Source: Microlunatus parietis
Lineage (GTDB): Bacteria > Actinomycetota > Actinomycetes > Propionibacteriales > Propionibacteriaceae
DNA: 64,000 nucleotides
Assembly (NCBI RefSeq): GCF_013407955.1
Contig: NZ_JACCBU010000001.1
Location: 2,542,001 to 2,606,000 of the forward strand
Reading direction: 5' to 3'
Shown here: one piece after another, positions 24,126-32,118 of the stretch
Numbering within the stretch: the first letter of the stretch is position 1
Layout: the number at the start of each line of letters is the position of its first letter
Translations under genes and position numbers: made by a program
The notes under the pieces: generated by a model
Databases searched by the model: none
What the model saw: the letters and a program-made list of their open reading frames with translations, nothing else
Told to the model about the DNA's origin: nothing

Positions 24126-25400
24126 ATGTCCCCGCGCCCTGATCCTGTCGAAGGGCCGATCGGGGACGTGTGGCGGCAGGAGTCGCCGCACGTCCTGGCC
24201 GCCCTGCTTCGCCGGTACGGGGATCTGGGCGACTGCGAGGACGCGGCTCAGGAGGCCGCCGAGGCCGCGGCCGCCCAGTGGCCCGCCGAGGGCGTACCGG
24301 ACAATCCGCGGGCCTGGCTGATCCGGGTCGCGTCCCGCCGGCTGATCGACCGGTTCCGGTCCGACCAGGCCCGGGCCGGCCGGGAGACCAGCGTCGGCAC
24401 CGCCCGGCCGAGTGATGCGGACCTGGCCCCGGCGGCCGACGCGCCGCGCGGCTCCGACGCCGACGACACGCTCCGGCTGATCCTGCTCTGCTGCCACCCG
24501 AGCCTGAGCCGGCCGTCCCAGGTCGCGCTCACGCTGCAGTCGATGGCCGGCCTGTCCACCGAGCAGATCGCCGCGGCCTACCTGGTGCCGGCCCGGACCA
24601 TGGCGCAGCGGCTGACCCGGGCCCGGGCGACGCTGCGCGAGGCCGGCGCCCGGTTCGAGCTGCCCGGGCCGGACGAGTGGCCGGACCGGATCGCCGCCGT
24701 GCTCGACGTCTGCCACCTGATGTTCAACGAGGGCTACACCCGCAGCGGCGGCGACGCGTTGCAGGACATCACGCTGACCAGCGAGGCGATCCGGCTGACC
24801 CGGCAGCTCCGGGCGGCCCTTCCCGATCATGACGAGGTGGCCGGTGCTCTGGCGCTGATGCTGCTCACCCAGGCCCGCGCCGGCGCCCGGACGGACGCGG
24901 CGGGTGACCTGGTCCCGCTGGCCGAGCAGGACCGCCGGCTGTGGGACCGGGCCTTGATCGCCGAGGGCGTGGCGATCCTGGAGAGCGTGCTGCCGCGCGG
25001 CCCGGTCGGCCGCTACCAGCTGTCCGCCGCGATCGCCGCCGTGCAGGCCGAGGCGCCGACCGCCGCCGACGTCGACTGGCTGGAGATCAGCCTGCTGTAC
25101 GGGATGCTGGACCGGGTCGCGCCCAGCCCGGCCGTGACGCTGAACCGGGCCGTCGCGGTCGGCGAGGCCCTGGGTCCGGAACAGGGCCTGATGATCATCG
25201 ACGAACTGTTGCGGGACAAGGCCATGCAGCGCCATCACCGGGCCCACGCCGTCCGGGCCCATCTGCTGGAGCGCGCCGGCGACCTGCCCGCCTCCGCCGA
25301 GGCGTACCGCAGGGCCGCCCAGCTGACCACCAGCCTCCCCGAGCAGCGCTACCTCAACCGGCGTTTCCTCCAGGCGAGCGAGGGCCCTTCCACTCCCTAG
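24126..25400 (+). CDS. ECF sigma factor, ECF42 type
   Basis: 424 residues. Region 2 spans ~25-85 (LGDCEDAAQEAAEAAAAQWP; NPRAWLIRVASRRLIDRFRS), region 4 ~125-175 (LSTEQIAAAYLVPARTMAQR), and a long TPR-like C-terminal domain follows (LMFNEGYTRSGGDAL; GRYQLSAAIAAVQAEAPTAA; VTLNRAVAVGEALG). This is the full ECF42 architecture, so the C-terminal domain should regulate activity. The start ATG 24126 lies 2 bases after the YCII stop. The first coding bases (24137-24157) resemble one arm of the palindromic repeat at 48458. Confidence 0.92.
   Translation: MSPRPDPVEGPIGDVWRQESPHVLAALLRRYGDLGDCEDAAQEAAEAAAAQWPAEGVPDNPRAWLIRVASRRLIDRFRSDQARAGRETSVGTARPSDADLAPAADAPRGSDADDTLRLILLCCHPSLSRPSQVALTLQSMAGLSTEQIAAAYLVPARTMAQRLTRARATLREAGARFELPGPDEWPDRIAAVLDVCHLMFNEGYTRSGGDALQDITLTSEAIRLTRQLRAALPDHDEVAGALALMLLTQARAGARTDAAGDLVPLAEQDRRLWDRALIAEGVAILESVLPRGPVGRYQLSAAIAAVQAEAPTAADVDWLEISLLYGMLDRVAPSPAVTLNRAVAVGEALGPEQGLMIIDELLRDKAMQRHHRAHAVRAHLLERAGDLPASAEAYRRAAQLTTSLPEQRYLNRRFLQASEGPSTP
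24137..24157. repeat. REP-like arm embedded in the ECF42 coding start
   Basis: CTGATCCTGTCGAAGGGCC here differs by one base in its core from the TGAGCCTGTCGAAGG arm seen at 48458-48472. It encodes part of PDPVEGPIGD near the N-terminus of the sigma factor, before conserved region 2. Confidence 0.4.
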
Positions 25401-25442
25401 GATCTATGCACACCTGCATGGATAGTCGGCTAGACTCGTTCA

Positions 25443-25455
25443 TTAGCACTGCTAA
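25443..25455. promoter_or_regulatory. MarR-type operator TTAGC-N3-GCTAA (site 1)
   Basis: TTAGCACTGCTAA is a perfect 6-bp inverted repeat with a single central base, 22 bases upstream of the glycosidase ATG (25478), overlapping the likely promoter/RBS area. The same 5-3-5 pattern recurs at 27740 beside the marR gene. Confidence 0.65.
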
Positions 25456-25477
25456 CTGATTCCCGGAGAGGACTCCG

Positions 25478-27214
25478 ATGTCGAAGATCGCCAAGTGGGA
25501 GGTGTTCGAGGCGACGCTGTCGACCTCGGCCGAGTATCAGAACCCGTTCCTCGACGTGGACGCCCGGGCCGTCTTCTCCGGTCCGAGCGAGGACCACCGG
25601 GTGGACGGCTTCTACGACGGCGTCGAGGGCGGCCGGCACGTTTGGCGGGTGCGGTTCGCGCCGACCGAGGAGGGTGCGTGGACGTACCGTACCGAGGCAG
25701 GTGACCCGGAGTTGATCACGACCGGCGAGTTCACCTGCACCCCGGCGATCTCAGCCGGCGCCATCCAGGTGAGCCGGACGTTCGGCAACTGGTTCCAGCG
25801 GCAGGACGGCAGCTACCCGTTCATCGCCAACGACGGCTGGTATCCGCACGTCGCCAACCGCTCCCGCAAGGCGAACGTCGCGGCCGCCACGACCTACCAG
25901 CCGCCGCCCGGGAAGCGGGACGGCGAACTGGCCTTCGAGGACGTCGACTTCCAGCAGCCCAGCGAGTCCGACTGGCTCACGTACCTGGACATCCTGGCCG
26001 AGCACAAGATCAATCTGATCATCGACATCGGCCAGCTGTACGCCCGCCAGTCGACGATCACCGACACGTCGTTCCGCTGGCCGTGGAAGGTGATCGATCC
26101 GGCCACGAACAAGATCGACAAGGACCGGTTCAACCTCGACTTCTACCAGCGCCATGATCGACAACTGCGGTACGCGAAGGAGAAGGGGATATTCTTCGCC
26201 CTGGAACTGCTCTACGACAACTCGGTGGTCCGGCCGCGGGAGTGGGACCACCACCCGGTCAACGTGGCCAACGGCGGCTGGCTGGAGGGCAACGAGGCCG
26301 GCGTCGGCTGGAACGCGATGTTCGACCTGGCCAACGCGACCCACGTCGAACACACCCGGCGCTACGTCCGCTACACCTGGGCCCGCTACGGCGCCTTCTG
26401 GAACGTGATCTGGTCGCTCGGCTCGGAGAACGGCAACCTGGCCAAGATCAACGACGAGCGACTGCCGCAGGCCTTCATCGACCCGGCCATCCCCGCCGCT
26501 TGGTACTCCTACTGGGCGGACTACCTGAACCGGCGGGATCCGTACGGCCGGCTCAAGTCGTTCGGCGACGCCGGCCGGCAGGAGCTGATGGTGACGTCGG
26601 CGTACAACAACTTCATCGTCACCCAGGACCCGCGCAACTACCCGAAGGATGATCAACGGGACTGGTATCGCGCGATGAACGCGTTCGGCGAACTGATGTG
26701 GAAGTTCGGCCGGCCGGTGGTGATCGGCGAGATGACCGCCGGCAACAACGGCCGCTACGACGCGGAGCGGCGGCTCTACTGGATCGCGCTCACCGCCGGC
26801 TACGCGATGGGACGCTGCGACCGGCACTACCCGACCGTCGTCGACGGCCAGCTGGGCGAGACCGTCAAGTTCGGCCTGGCCGGGGTGCCGCCGATCTACG
26901 CCGACATCCGGCGGCAGGTCGAGTTCGTCGAGTCCCGCGGCGTCCGGTTCTGGCGGATGCGGCCGAACGACCGACTGCTCGACACCGCCGATGATCTTGT
27001 CTACTGCCTGGCCGCCGAGGACGAGGAATACCTGCTCTACTTCCCCTGCGGCGGTACGGCCTCGCTGGCCACCCCAGCCGGCCGCGCCGAATGGTTCAAC
27101 CCGCGCACCGGCGAGAGCCACGGCACGTTCGAACTCCCCGCCGGCCGCCAGGAGTTCAGCGCACCCGATGAGGAGGACTGGGTCCTGCACCTCCTGAGCC
27201 ACAACGCTCCCTGA
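25478..27214 (+). CDS. DUF5060-containing glycoside hydrolase-like protein
   Basis: 578 residues. Residues ~1-90 form a DUF5060 beta-sandwich (VFSGPSEDHRVDGFYDGVEG, WRVRFAPTEEGAWTYRTEAG), ~95-470 a TIM barrel like that of GH5/DUF4038 enzymes, and the end is a small beta domain (EWFNPRTGESHGTFELPAGR). Candidate acid/base Glu317 lies in WSLGSENGN and candidate nucleophile Glu418 in VVIGEMTAGNNG at the expected strand ends. There is no signal peptide, so it probably cleaves imported oligosaccharides in the cytoplasm. RBS GGAGAGG precedes the ATG. A MarR-like operator upstream ties it to the ABC importer at 27876. Confidence 0.82.
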   Translation: MSKIAKWEVFEATLSTSAEYQNPFLDVDARAVFSGPSEDHRVDGFYDGVEGGRHVWRVRFAPTEEGAWTYRTEAGDPELITTGEFTCTPAISAGAIQVSRTFGNWFQRQDGSYPFIANDGWYPHVANRSRKANVAAATTYQPPPGKRDGELAFEDVDFQQPSESDWLTYLDILAEHKINLIIDIGQLYARQSTITDTSFRWPWKVIDPATNKIDKDRFNLDFYQRHDRQLRYAKEKGIFFALELLYDNSVVRPREWDHHPVNVANGGWLEGNEAGVGWNAMFDLANATHVEHTRRYVRYTWARYGAFWNVIWSLGSENGNLAKINDERLPQAFIDPAIPAAWYSYWADYLNRRDPYGRLKSFGDAGRQELMVTSAYNNFIVTQDPRNYPKDDQRDWYRAMNAFGELMWKFGRPVVIGEMTAGNNGRYDAERRLYWIALTAGYAMGRCDRHYPTVVDGQLGETVKFGLAGVPPIYADIRRQVEFVESRGVRFWRMRPNDRLLDTADDLVYCLAAEDEEYLLYFPCGGTASLATPAGRAEWFNPRTGESHGTFELPAGRQEFSAPDEEDWVLHLLSHNAP

Positions 27215-27239
27215 GCAAGGCGGAAGGGTGCGGATGATC

Positions 27240-27665
27240 CTATTCGGTCGCCAATCGATCAAGGATCTCGGCCGCCTGGACGAGGACGGCGCGCTGGTCG
27301 GCGGGGAGCTTGCGGATCCGGGAGGTGAGCCAGGCGTCGCGCTTGGCAATGGTCTCCCGGACCACCGCGGCGCCGGCGTCGGTGATCATGATGTTCGAGC
27401 GGCGGCGGTCCTCGGCGTCGGCATCGCGGCGCAGATAGCCTCGCTCCTGCAGGTAGTTGACGGTCCGGTTCATCGAGGGGGCGGTGACCCGTTCCCGCTC
27501 GGCCAGCGCCGACAGGGTGTGCGGCCCGTGCCGATTGAGCACGGCAAGGACACCGAACTGGGTGTCGCTCAGCTCCCCGTCCGACTTCTCCAATCGCAGC
27601 CGCCTGGCCAGCCGGAACACCGCCAGCCGGAGTTCGGTCCCCTGCCTCGCGATCGACGCGCTCAT
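27240..27665 (-). CDS. MarR-family transcriptional regulator
   Basis: 141 residues with the MarR winged helix: LSALAERERVTAPSMNRTVN, then YLQERGYLRRDADAEDRRRS, the wing with its conserved DxRR, and MITDAGAAVV. ATG 27665 (MSASIARQG) is the family start. It is divergent from the sugar ABC operon and tail-to-tail with the glycosidase gene. The palindrome TTAGC-N3-GCTAA lies both in its own upstream region and before the glycosidase, making it the likely regulator of this locus. Confidence 0.92.
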   Translation of the reverse strand: MSASIARQGTELRLAVFRLARRLRLEKSDGELSDTQFGVLAVLNRHGPHTLSALAERERVTAPSMNRTVNYLQERGYLRRDADAEDRRRSNIMITDAGAAVVRETIAKRDAWLTSRIRKLPADQRAVLVQAAEILDRLATE

Positions 27666-27739
27666 CCGGGGAGCATAGTGCCGCCACGGGGTGCCGGAAT
27701 CCCAACCCGCGCAGTCCGTCGCCCTCGGCCGCCGATCAC

Positions 27740-27752
27740 TTAGCCCAGCTAA
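27740..27752. promoter_or_regulatory. MarR-type operator TTAGC-N3-GCTAA (site 2)
   Basis: TTAGCCCAGCTAA matches the site at 25443 in both arms and spacing. It lies 75 bases upstream of the marR start and 23 bases before the -35 box of the ABC operon promoter, so it could control both. Confidence 0.65.
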
Positions 27753-27775
27753 CCGCCGAAGGCCCGGAACCCTCC

Positions 27776-27805
27776 TTGACACGGTGCGCGCACGCGCCAT
27801 ACCGT
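27776..27805 (+). promoter_or_regulatory. sigma-70-type promoter of the sugar ABC operon
   Basis: TTGACA (27776-27781), an 18-base spacer and TACCGT (27800-27805), about 70 bases before the GTG of the binding-protein gene. The leader contains TGCGTCG/CGACGCA arms around a TATATATT stretch. Confidence 0.5.
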
Positions 27806-27875
27806 GAGAAGGCATGAAAATGCGTCGCCGCGTATATATTCACTAACGACGACGCACACCATTCAAGGAGGAACA

Positions 27876-29198
27876 GTGTCTTCAACGTTGATGGCGACGC
27901 GCCCGCGGAGGATCGGCCTCGCGCTCGCCTCGGGGGCGGCGATCTTCTCGCTGGTCGCCTGTGGCGGTGGAGGAGGTACGGCGAGCGGCGGCGAGACGTT
28001 CGACTATCTGGCGGCCAACGAGGGTTCGCAGATCCGCGACGAGATCACCCGGCTCTCGGAGAAGGAGTGTGCCGCCCAGCAGGAGGCGATGCCGCTCAAG
28101 ATCGAATCCCTGCCGCAGGGCGACGTAAACCAGCGGATCACGTTGCTGGCGAGCCAGGACGCGCTGCCGGAGATGTTCATCGGGTCCACCTCCGAACTCA
28201 AGCCGGGTGGCACCATCGGCGACGACGAGGTGACGCTCAACCTGGAGCAGAAGCTCACCGAACTCGGCGTGATCGACGACGTGCTGCCGGCCGCGGCGTC
28301 CACGGTGAAGAACATCTACGGCGGCCGGTTCGCGTCGCTGCCGTACCAGTTCAACATCGAGGGGATCTTCTACAACCGAAAGATGTTCGCCGATCTCGGC
28401 ATCGAGGAGCCCAAGACGTGGGGCGACCTGATCGCCGCCTCCGACAAGATCAAGAACTCCGGCAAGCAGGCCGTCGTGGTGTCCGGTGATCAGGCCTGGA
28501 CGATCCTGCGCTGGGTCGGCAACTACCTGTTCCGCTCGATCGGCCCGAACGCGATGAAGGACGTCGGCGAGGGCAAGGCGAAGCTCACCGACCCGCAGTA
28601 CGTGGCGGGCATCGAGCAGGTCGCCCAGTTGGAGAAGTATCTCGGCCCGGGCACCGCGACGATGGACATCCAGACCGCGACCAACCAGCTGCTCACCGGC
28701 GAGGCCGGGATGATGTACAACGGCAGCTGGATGCTGGCCAGCATCAACGATCCGGAGCTGAACAAGCTCGGTCCCGAGGCGATCGGCTTCATGCCGTTCC
28801 CGGCGGTCGAGGGCGGCGCGGGCAGCATCGATCAGTACCCGGCCAACACCGGCGCACCGACCGCGCTGTCGACCAAGCTCTACAACGAGAAGGTCGGCGG
28901 CTGGCTGACCTGCATCGCGGAGCACTTCGGCTCCAGCGCGATGAACAACCAGGGCGTGATCTCCGGTTTCAAGACCAACCAGCCGGTCGAGGACGTACCG
29001 CCGCTGACCGCGGACATCCAGAAGATCATCAACAGCACCTCCGACACCCTGACCTGGTTCGAGCAGCCGCTCGGGCAGCGCGCCGGTGCCGCGGCCGGCG
29101 AGAGCGCGGTGCCGCTGGTGACCGGCGGGATGACGGCGGCCCAGTTCGCCGAGACCGTACAGGCTGCCGTGGACGAGGACCTGGCGAAGAAGCGCTGA
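27876..29198 (+). CDS. sugar ABC transporter, extracellular solute-binding lipoprotein
   Basis: 440 residues, GTG start preceded by a strong AAGGAGGAAC. The signal peptide ends in lipobox SLVAC, followed by a Gly-rich linker. The mature part is a family 1 (MalE-like) binding protein: FASLPYQFNIEGIFYNRKMF, TWGDLIAASDKIKNSGKQAV, TGEAGMMYNGSWMLASI and a C-terminal AAQFAETVQAAVDEDLAKK. It delivers a carbohydrate to the two permeases that follow. No ATPase gene is in the operon, so it probably uses a shared MsiK-type ATPase encoded elsewhere. Confidence 0.92.
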   Translation: MSSTLMATRPRRIGLALASGAAIFSLVACGGGGGTASGGETFDYLAANEGSQIRDEITRLSEKECAAQQEAMPLKIESLPQGDVNQRITLLASQDALPEMFIGSTSELKPGGTIGDDEVTLNLEQKLTELGVIDDVLPAAASTVKNIYGGRFASLPYQFNIEGIFYNRKMFADLGIEEPKTWGDLIAASDKIKNSGKQAVVVSGDQAWTILRWVGNYLFRSIGPNAMKDVGEGKAKLTDPQYVAGIEQVAQLEKYLGPGTATMDIQTATNQLLTGEAGMMYNGSWMLASINDPELNKLGPEAIGFMPFPAVEGGAGSIDQYPANTGAPTALSTKLYNEKVGGWLTCIAEHFGSSAMNNQGVISGFKTNQPVEDVPPLTADIQKIINSTSDTLTWFEQPLGQRAGAAAGESAVPLVTGGMTAAQFAETVQAAVDEDLAKKR

Positions 29199-29203
29199 GG
29201 CAG

Positions 29204-30085
29204 ATGAACTCCGTCCTCGCCGACAAGAAGACCGTGCTGATCCTGCTCGGACCGGCGCTGCTCTGCTACACCCTGGTCAAGCTGGTGCCGGTGATCTGGT
29301 CGTTCGGGTTGTCCTTCTTCGAGGGCAACATGCGCGGCTTCGACTTCATCGGCCTGGGCAACTTCGTCGCCCTGTTCAGTGACGTCGAGCTCGGCAATGC
29401 GATCTTGTTCAGTCTGAAGTACTCGGTGGTGATGACGGTCGGCCAGGTGCTGCTCGGCTATCTGCTGGCGCTGTTCTATGTCTTCGTTCTCAGAAGATCA
29501 TCCGCCTTCGTCCGCGCGATCATCTTCTTCCCCACCGTGCTGCCGACGGTCGCGGTCGCACTGTTGTTCACCCGGCTGTTTGAGGTGGCGCCGCAGACCG
29601 GGCCGGTCAACGCCGCCCTCAATTTGTTCGGGATCTCCTCGATCGACTGGCTCAGCCAGCCGGACACCTCGTTCCTGGTGATCGTGATCATGGAACTCTG
29701 GGGCTCGATGGGCTTCTTCGCGGTGCTGCTCTACGCCGGCCTGCTGGACATCCCGGAGGAGTTGCTCGAGTCGGCCCGGCTCGACGGCGCGAACGGCTGG
29801 CAGCTGGTCCGCCGGATCATCCTGCCGCTGTCGGCGCCGGTGCTGCTGTCGGCGGTGATCTTCAGCTTCAACGGCACGCTGAAGGTGTTCGACTCGGTGT
29901 TCGCCCTGACCAACGGCGGTCCCGGGACGTCGACCCAGCCGCTGACGCTCTACATGTACAAGACGACATTCACCTTCCAGGACTACGGGTACGGATCGAC
30001 GCTGGCCGTGGTGCTCACGGTGATGTGTCTGGTGGTCACGCTGGTGATCTTCGGCCCGGCCCGCAAAGACCGGACGGAGGCCTGA
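29204..30085 (+). CDS. sugar ABC transporter permease (MalF/UgpA-like)
   Basis: 293 residues, six membrane helices. The EAA loop that docks the ATPase is visible as EELLESARLDGANGWQLVRR followed by IILP, and the C-terminal FALTNGGPGTSTQPLTLYMY motif is typical of MalF-type partners. It starts 5 bases after the binding-protein stop and ends in TGATCATG, which links its stop to the next start with a 2-base gap. Confidence 0.93.
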   Translation: MNSVLADKKTVLILLGPALLCYTLVKLVPVIWSFGLSFFEGNMRGFDFIGLGNFVALFSDVELGNAILFSLKYSVVMTVGQVLLGYLLALFYVFVLRRSSAFVRAIIFFPTVLPTVAVALLFTRLFEVAPQTGPVNAALNLFGISSIDWLSQPDTSFLVIVIMELWGSMGFFAVLLYAGLLDIPEELLESARLDGANGWQLVRRIILPLSAPVLLSAVIFSFNGTLKVFDSVFALTNGGPGTSTQPLTLYMYKTTFTFQDYGYGSTLAVVLTVMCLVVTLVIFGPARKDRTEA

Positions 30086-30087
30086 TC

Positions 30088-30999
30088 ATGACCGCTCTCG
30101 ATCTCGACCGGCCGGCCGTACCGGCGGCGGCCCGGCGCCCGCCGGCCCGGCGCCGCCGAACGATCACCGCCCGCCGGCTCAAGACCGCGATCCCGGCCTG
30201 GCTCGGCATCGCCGTCCTGATGATCATCGGCATCTATCCGGTGCTCTGGCTGTTCCTCAGCTCGTTCAAGACCCAGCGCGAGTTCATCCAGGAGTCGACG
30301 TTCGCGCTGCCGGAGTCGCTCAACGTCGACAACTACGTCCAGGCCTGGACCACCGGCAACATCGCCCGCAACTTCCTCAACTCGGCGATCGTCACCGCGC
30401 CCTCGCTGACGCTGACCCTGCTGTTCGGCGTCGGCGCCGCGTTCGCGATCGAGATCATGCGCTGGCGCGGCCGCAACCTGACCCTGCTGCTGTTCGTCTC
30501 CGGCATCATGATCCCCGGCCAGATGATCTTGATCCCGCTCTTCATGGCGTACTTCAAACTCGGCATCAGCGGCACCTACTGGCCGATGATCATCACCTAC
30601 ACCGGGCTCGGCATGCCGCTCACCGTGTTCCTGATGGCCGCCTACTTCCGGGCCATCCCGCGCGAGGTGTTCGAGGCAGCCACCATCGACGGCGCCAGCA
30701 TGCTCCGCTCGTTCTTCGCGATCGGCCTGCCGATGGTCCGCAACTCCCTGTTCACCATCGGCCTGGTGCAGTTCCTCCGGATCTGGAACGACCTGCTGAT
30801 CGCCCTGACCTTCACCACCAACCCCGACCTGCGCCCGATCCAGGCCGGCCTGCTCAACTTCAGCGGCGAGTACGGCCAGGTCAACTACGGCCCGCTCTTC
30901 GCCGGCATCTGCATCAATGTCTTCGGCCTGCTCGTCCTGTTCGTGATCCTGAACCGCCAGATCATGAAGGGCCTGACCAGCGGAGCGCTCAAGGGCTGA
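30088..30999 (+). CDS. sugar ABC transporter permease (MalG/UgpE-like)
   Basis: 303 residues with an Arg-rich cytoplasmic N-terminus (RRPPARRRRTITARRLK) and six helices. The EAA motif reads REVFEAATIDGASMLRSFFA and is followed by IGLPM; YPVLWLFLSSFKTQREFIQE is the typical first periplasmic segment. ATG 30088 is preceded by GGAGG. It forms the membrane channel with the gene before it. A large palindrome begins 2 bases after its stop. Confidence 0.93.
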   Translation: MTALDLDRPAVPAAARRPPARRRRTITARRLKTAIPAWLGIAVLMIIGIYPVLWLFLSSFKTQREFIQESTFALPESLNVDNYVQAWTTGNIARNFLNSAIVTAPSLTLTLLFGVGAAFAIEIMRWRGRNLTLLLFVSGIMIPGQMILIPLFMAYFKLGISGTYWPMIITYTGLGMPLTVFLMAAYFRAIPREVFEAATIDGASMLRSFFAIGLPMVRNSLFTIGLVQFLRIWNDLLIALTFTTNPDLRPIQAGLLNFSGEYGQVNYGPLFAGICINVFGLLVLFVILNRQIMKGLTSGALKG

Positions 31000-31000
31000 C

Positions 31001-31078
31001 TGTCGCAGAAGCTCCACAGCTCGACCGCTGGAGCCCGTTACAGCGTTGAACCGGTCGAGTTGTGGAGCTTTCGCGACA
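31001..31078. repeat. 78-bp imperfect palindrome (dispersed element)
   Basis: Arms of 27 bases, 31001-31027 and 31052-31078, match at 24 of 27 positions; the outer ends read TGTCGCAGAAGCTCCACA and TGTGGAGCTTTCGCGACA. The loop is 24 bases. One half-copy recurs at 2346. The right end abuts the truncated start of a D-amino-acid oxidase pseudogene. It may act as a terminator for the sugar importer operon, but there is no U-tract, so a REP- or MITE-like origin is favoured. Confidence 0.7.
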
Positions 31079-31084
31079 CCCTCG

Positions 31085-31811
31085 GGTCACGGTCTGGGCC
31101 ACCAAACCGCCCGACCGCGCCACCTCGGCCGCGGCCGGTGCGCTGTGGGCCCCGTATCCGACCGAGCCGCGCGACCTGATCCGGCGGTTCAGCCAGACCT
31201 CGCTCAGCGCCTTCACCGCTCTCGCCGAGCACCGGAGTCTCCCTGGCCGGTGGCGTCGAGGCGGGACGGGAGCTGCTCGAGCCGCCGGATTGGGCCAACC
31301 TGCTGCCGAACTTCGAGCTTTGTGCCGGGTCGGAATCGCCCGACGGGGTTCGTGACGGGCTGGCGGTTCACCGCCCCGATGATCGACTCGCCGAGGATCC
31401 GACGATCACAGCGATGCGGGGAGACCTCGTCGTCGTCCAGCCGACGCCGCGGATCGAGGAGTTCTTCAGTGAGGAGACCGGGGCGTCGCCCGACCTGCCG
31501 CACATCCGCAGCGGGACCACGTCGTTCTCGGCGGCACGGCCCTCCCCGGAAGCGCATCGCGGGAGCCCGACGACCGTATCGCGACGGCAATCCTGGACCG
31601 TTGCGTGGCGGTCGAGCCACGGCTGAGGGGCGCAGTGATCCGGGAGCACCGAGTCGGCCTCCGCCCGACCCGGCCCCAACTCCGGCTCGGGCCCGAGGGA
31701 CGCGACGGGGCGGTGATCATCCACAACTACGGCCACGGTGGCAGCGGCGTCACACTGTCCTGGGGTTGCAGCACCCAAGTCTGGTCCCTGGCCGAACGCT
31801 CTCGGCCCTGA
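31085..31811 (+). pseudogene. D-amino-acid oxidase, decayed
   Basis: Successive segments in different frames spell a D-amino-acid oxidase: VTVWATKPPDRATSAAAGAL then FSQTSLSAFTALAEH (to about 31233); shifted to GVSLAGGVEAGRELLEPPDW and GDLVVVQPTPRIEEFFSEET; shifted again near 31510 to RDHVVLGGTALPGSASREPD, HRVGLRPTRPQLRLG and VIIHNYGHGGSGVTLSWGCS, the FAD-site C-terminal signature. The first ~28 residues with the GxGxxG dinucleotide motif are absent; the adjacent palindrome occupies that place. At least two frameshifts plus the 5' loss make the gene non-functional. Confidence 0.85.
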
Positions 31812-32118
31812 GTCAGGAGGTTAGGTCATCGAGCGGACCCCTTGACCCCGTTTTCGGCTCTTGATTTGCCGGTCAAATGGTCCACTCGGCGGTGATTTGT
31901 CGGGGTCGAGGGCCACGGCCGCGATGCTGTGTCCGTGGGATCGAGGCGAGCGGATGCCATGAAACACCAGCTCGACCCCGCCGGCTTCGACGTCCGGACG
32001 CTGACCGGCACCGCCAGATCCGCGACCGTTCCTCCGAGCCGCGACCGGTGCAACAGTCGCGGACGCGAACAACGGTCGCGGATGAGGAGGGAGGCGAGTG
32101 CGGTTGGGGCAGAGTGTG
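31812..32118. other. intergenic gap between the oxidase remnant and adk
   Basis: About 300 bases without a supported gene. The first ~200 bases show no feature apart from scattered weak frames; the last ~100 hold the nested palindrome at 32020-32081. The region lies downstream of both the plus-strand pseudogene and the minus-strand adk. Confidence 0.5.
32020..32081. repeat. nested palindrome beyond the 3' end of adk
   Basis: Outer arms CCGCGACCGTT (32020-32030) and AACGGTCGCGG (32071-32081) are perfect 11-mers; inner arms CCGCGAC (32039-32045) and GTCGCGG (32056-32062) are perfect 7-mers with the same core. It could end the long ribosomal transcript or be a relic of a repeat element. Confidence 0.5.
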
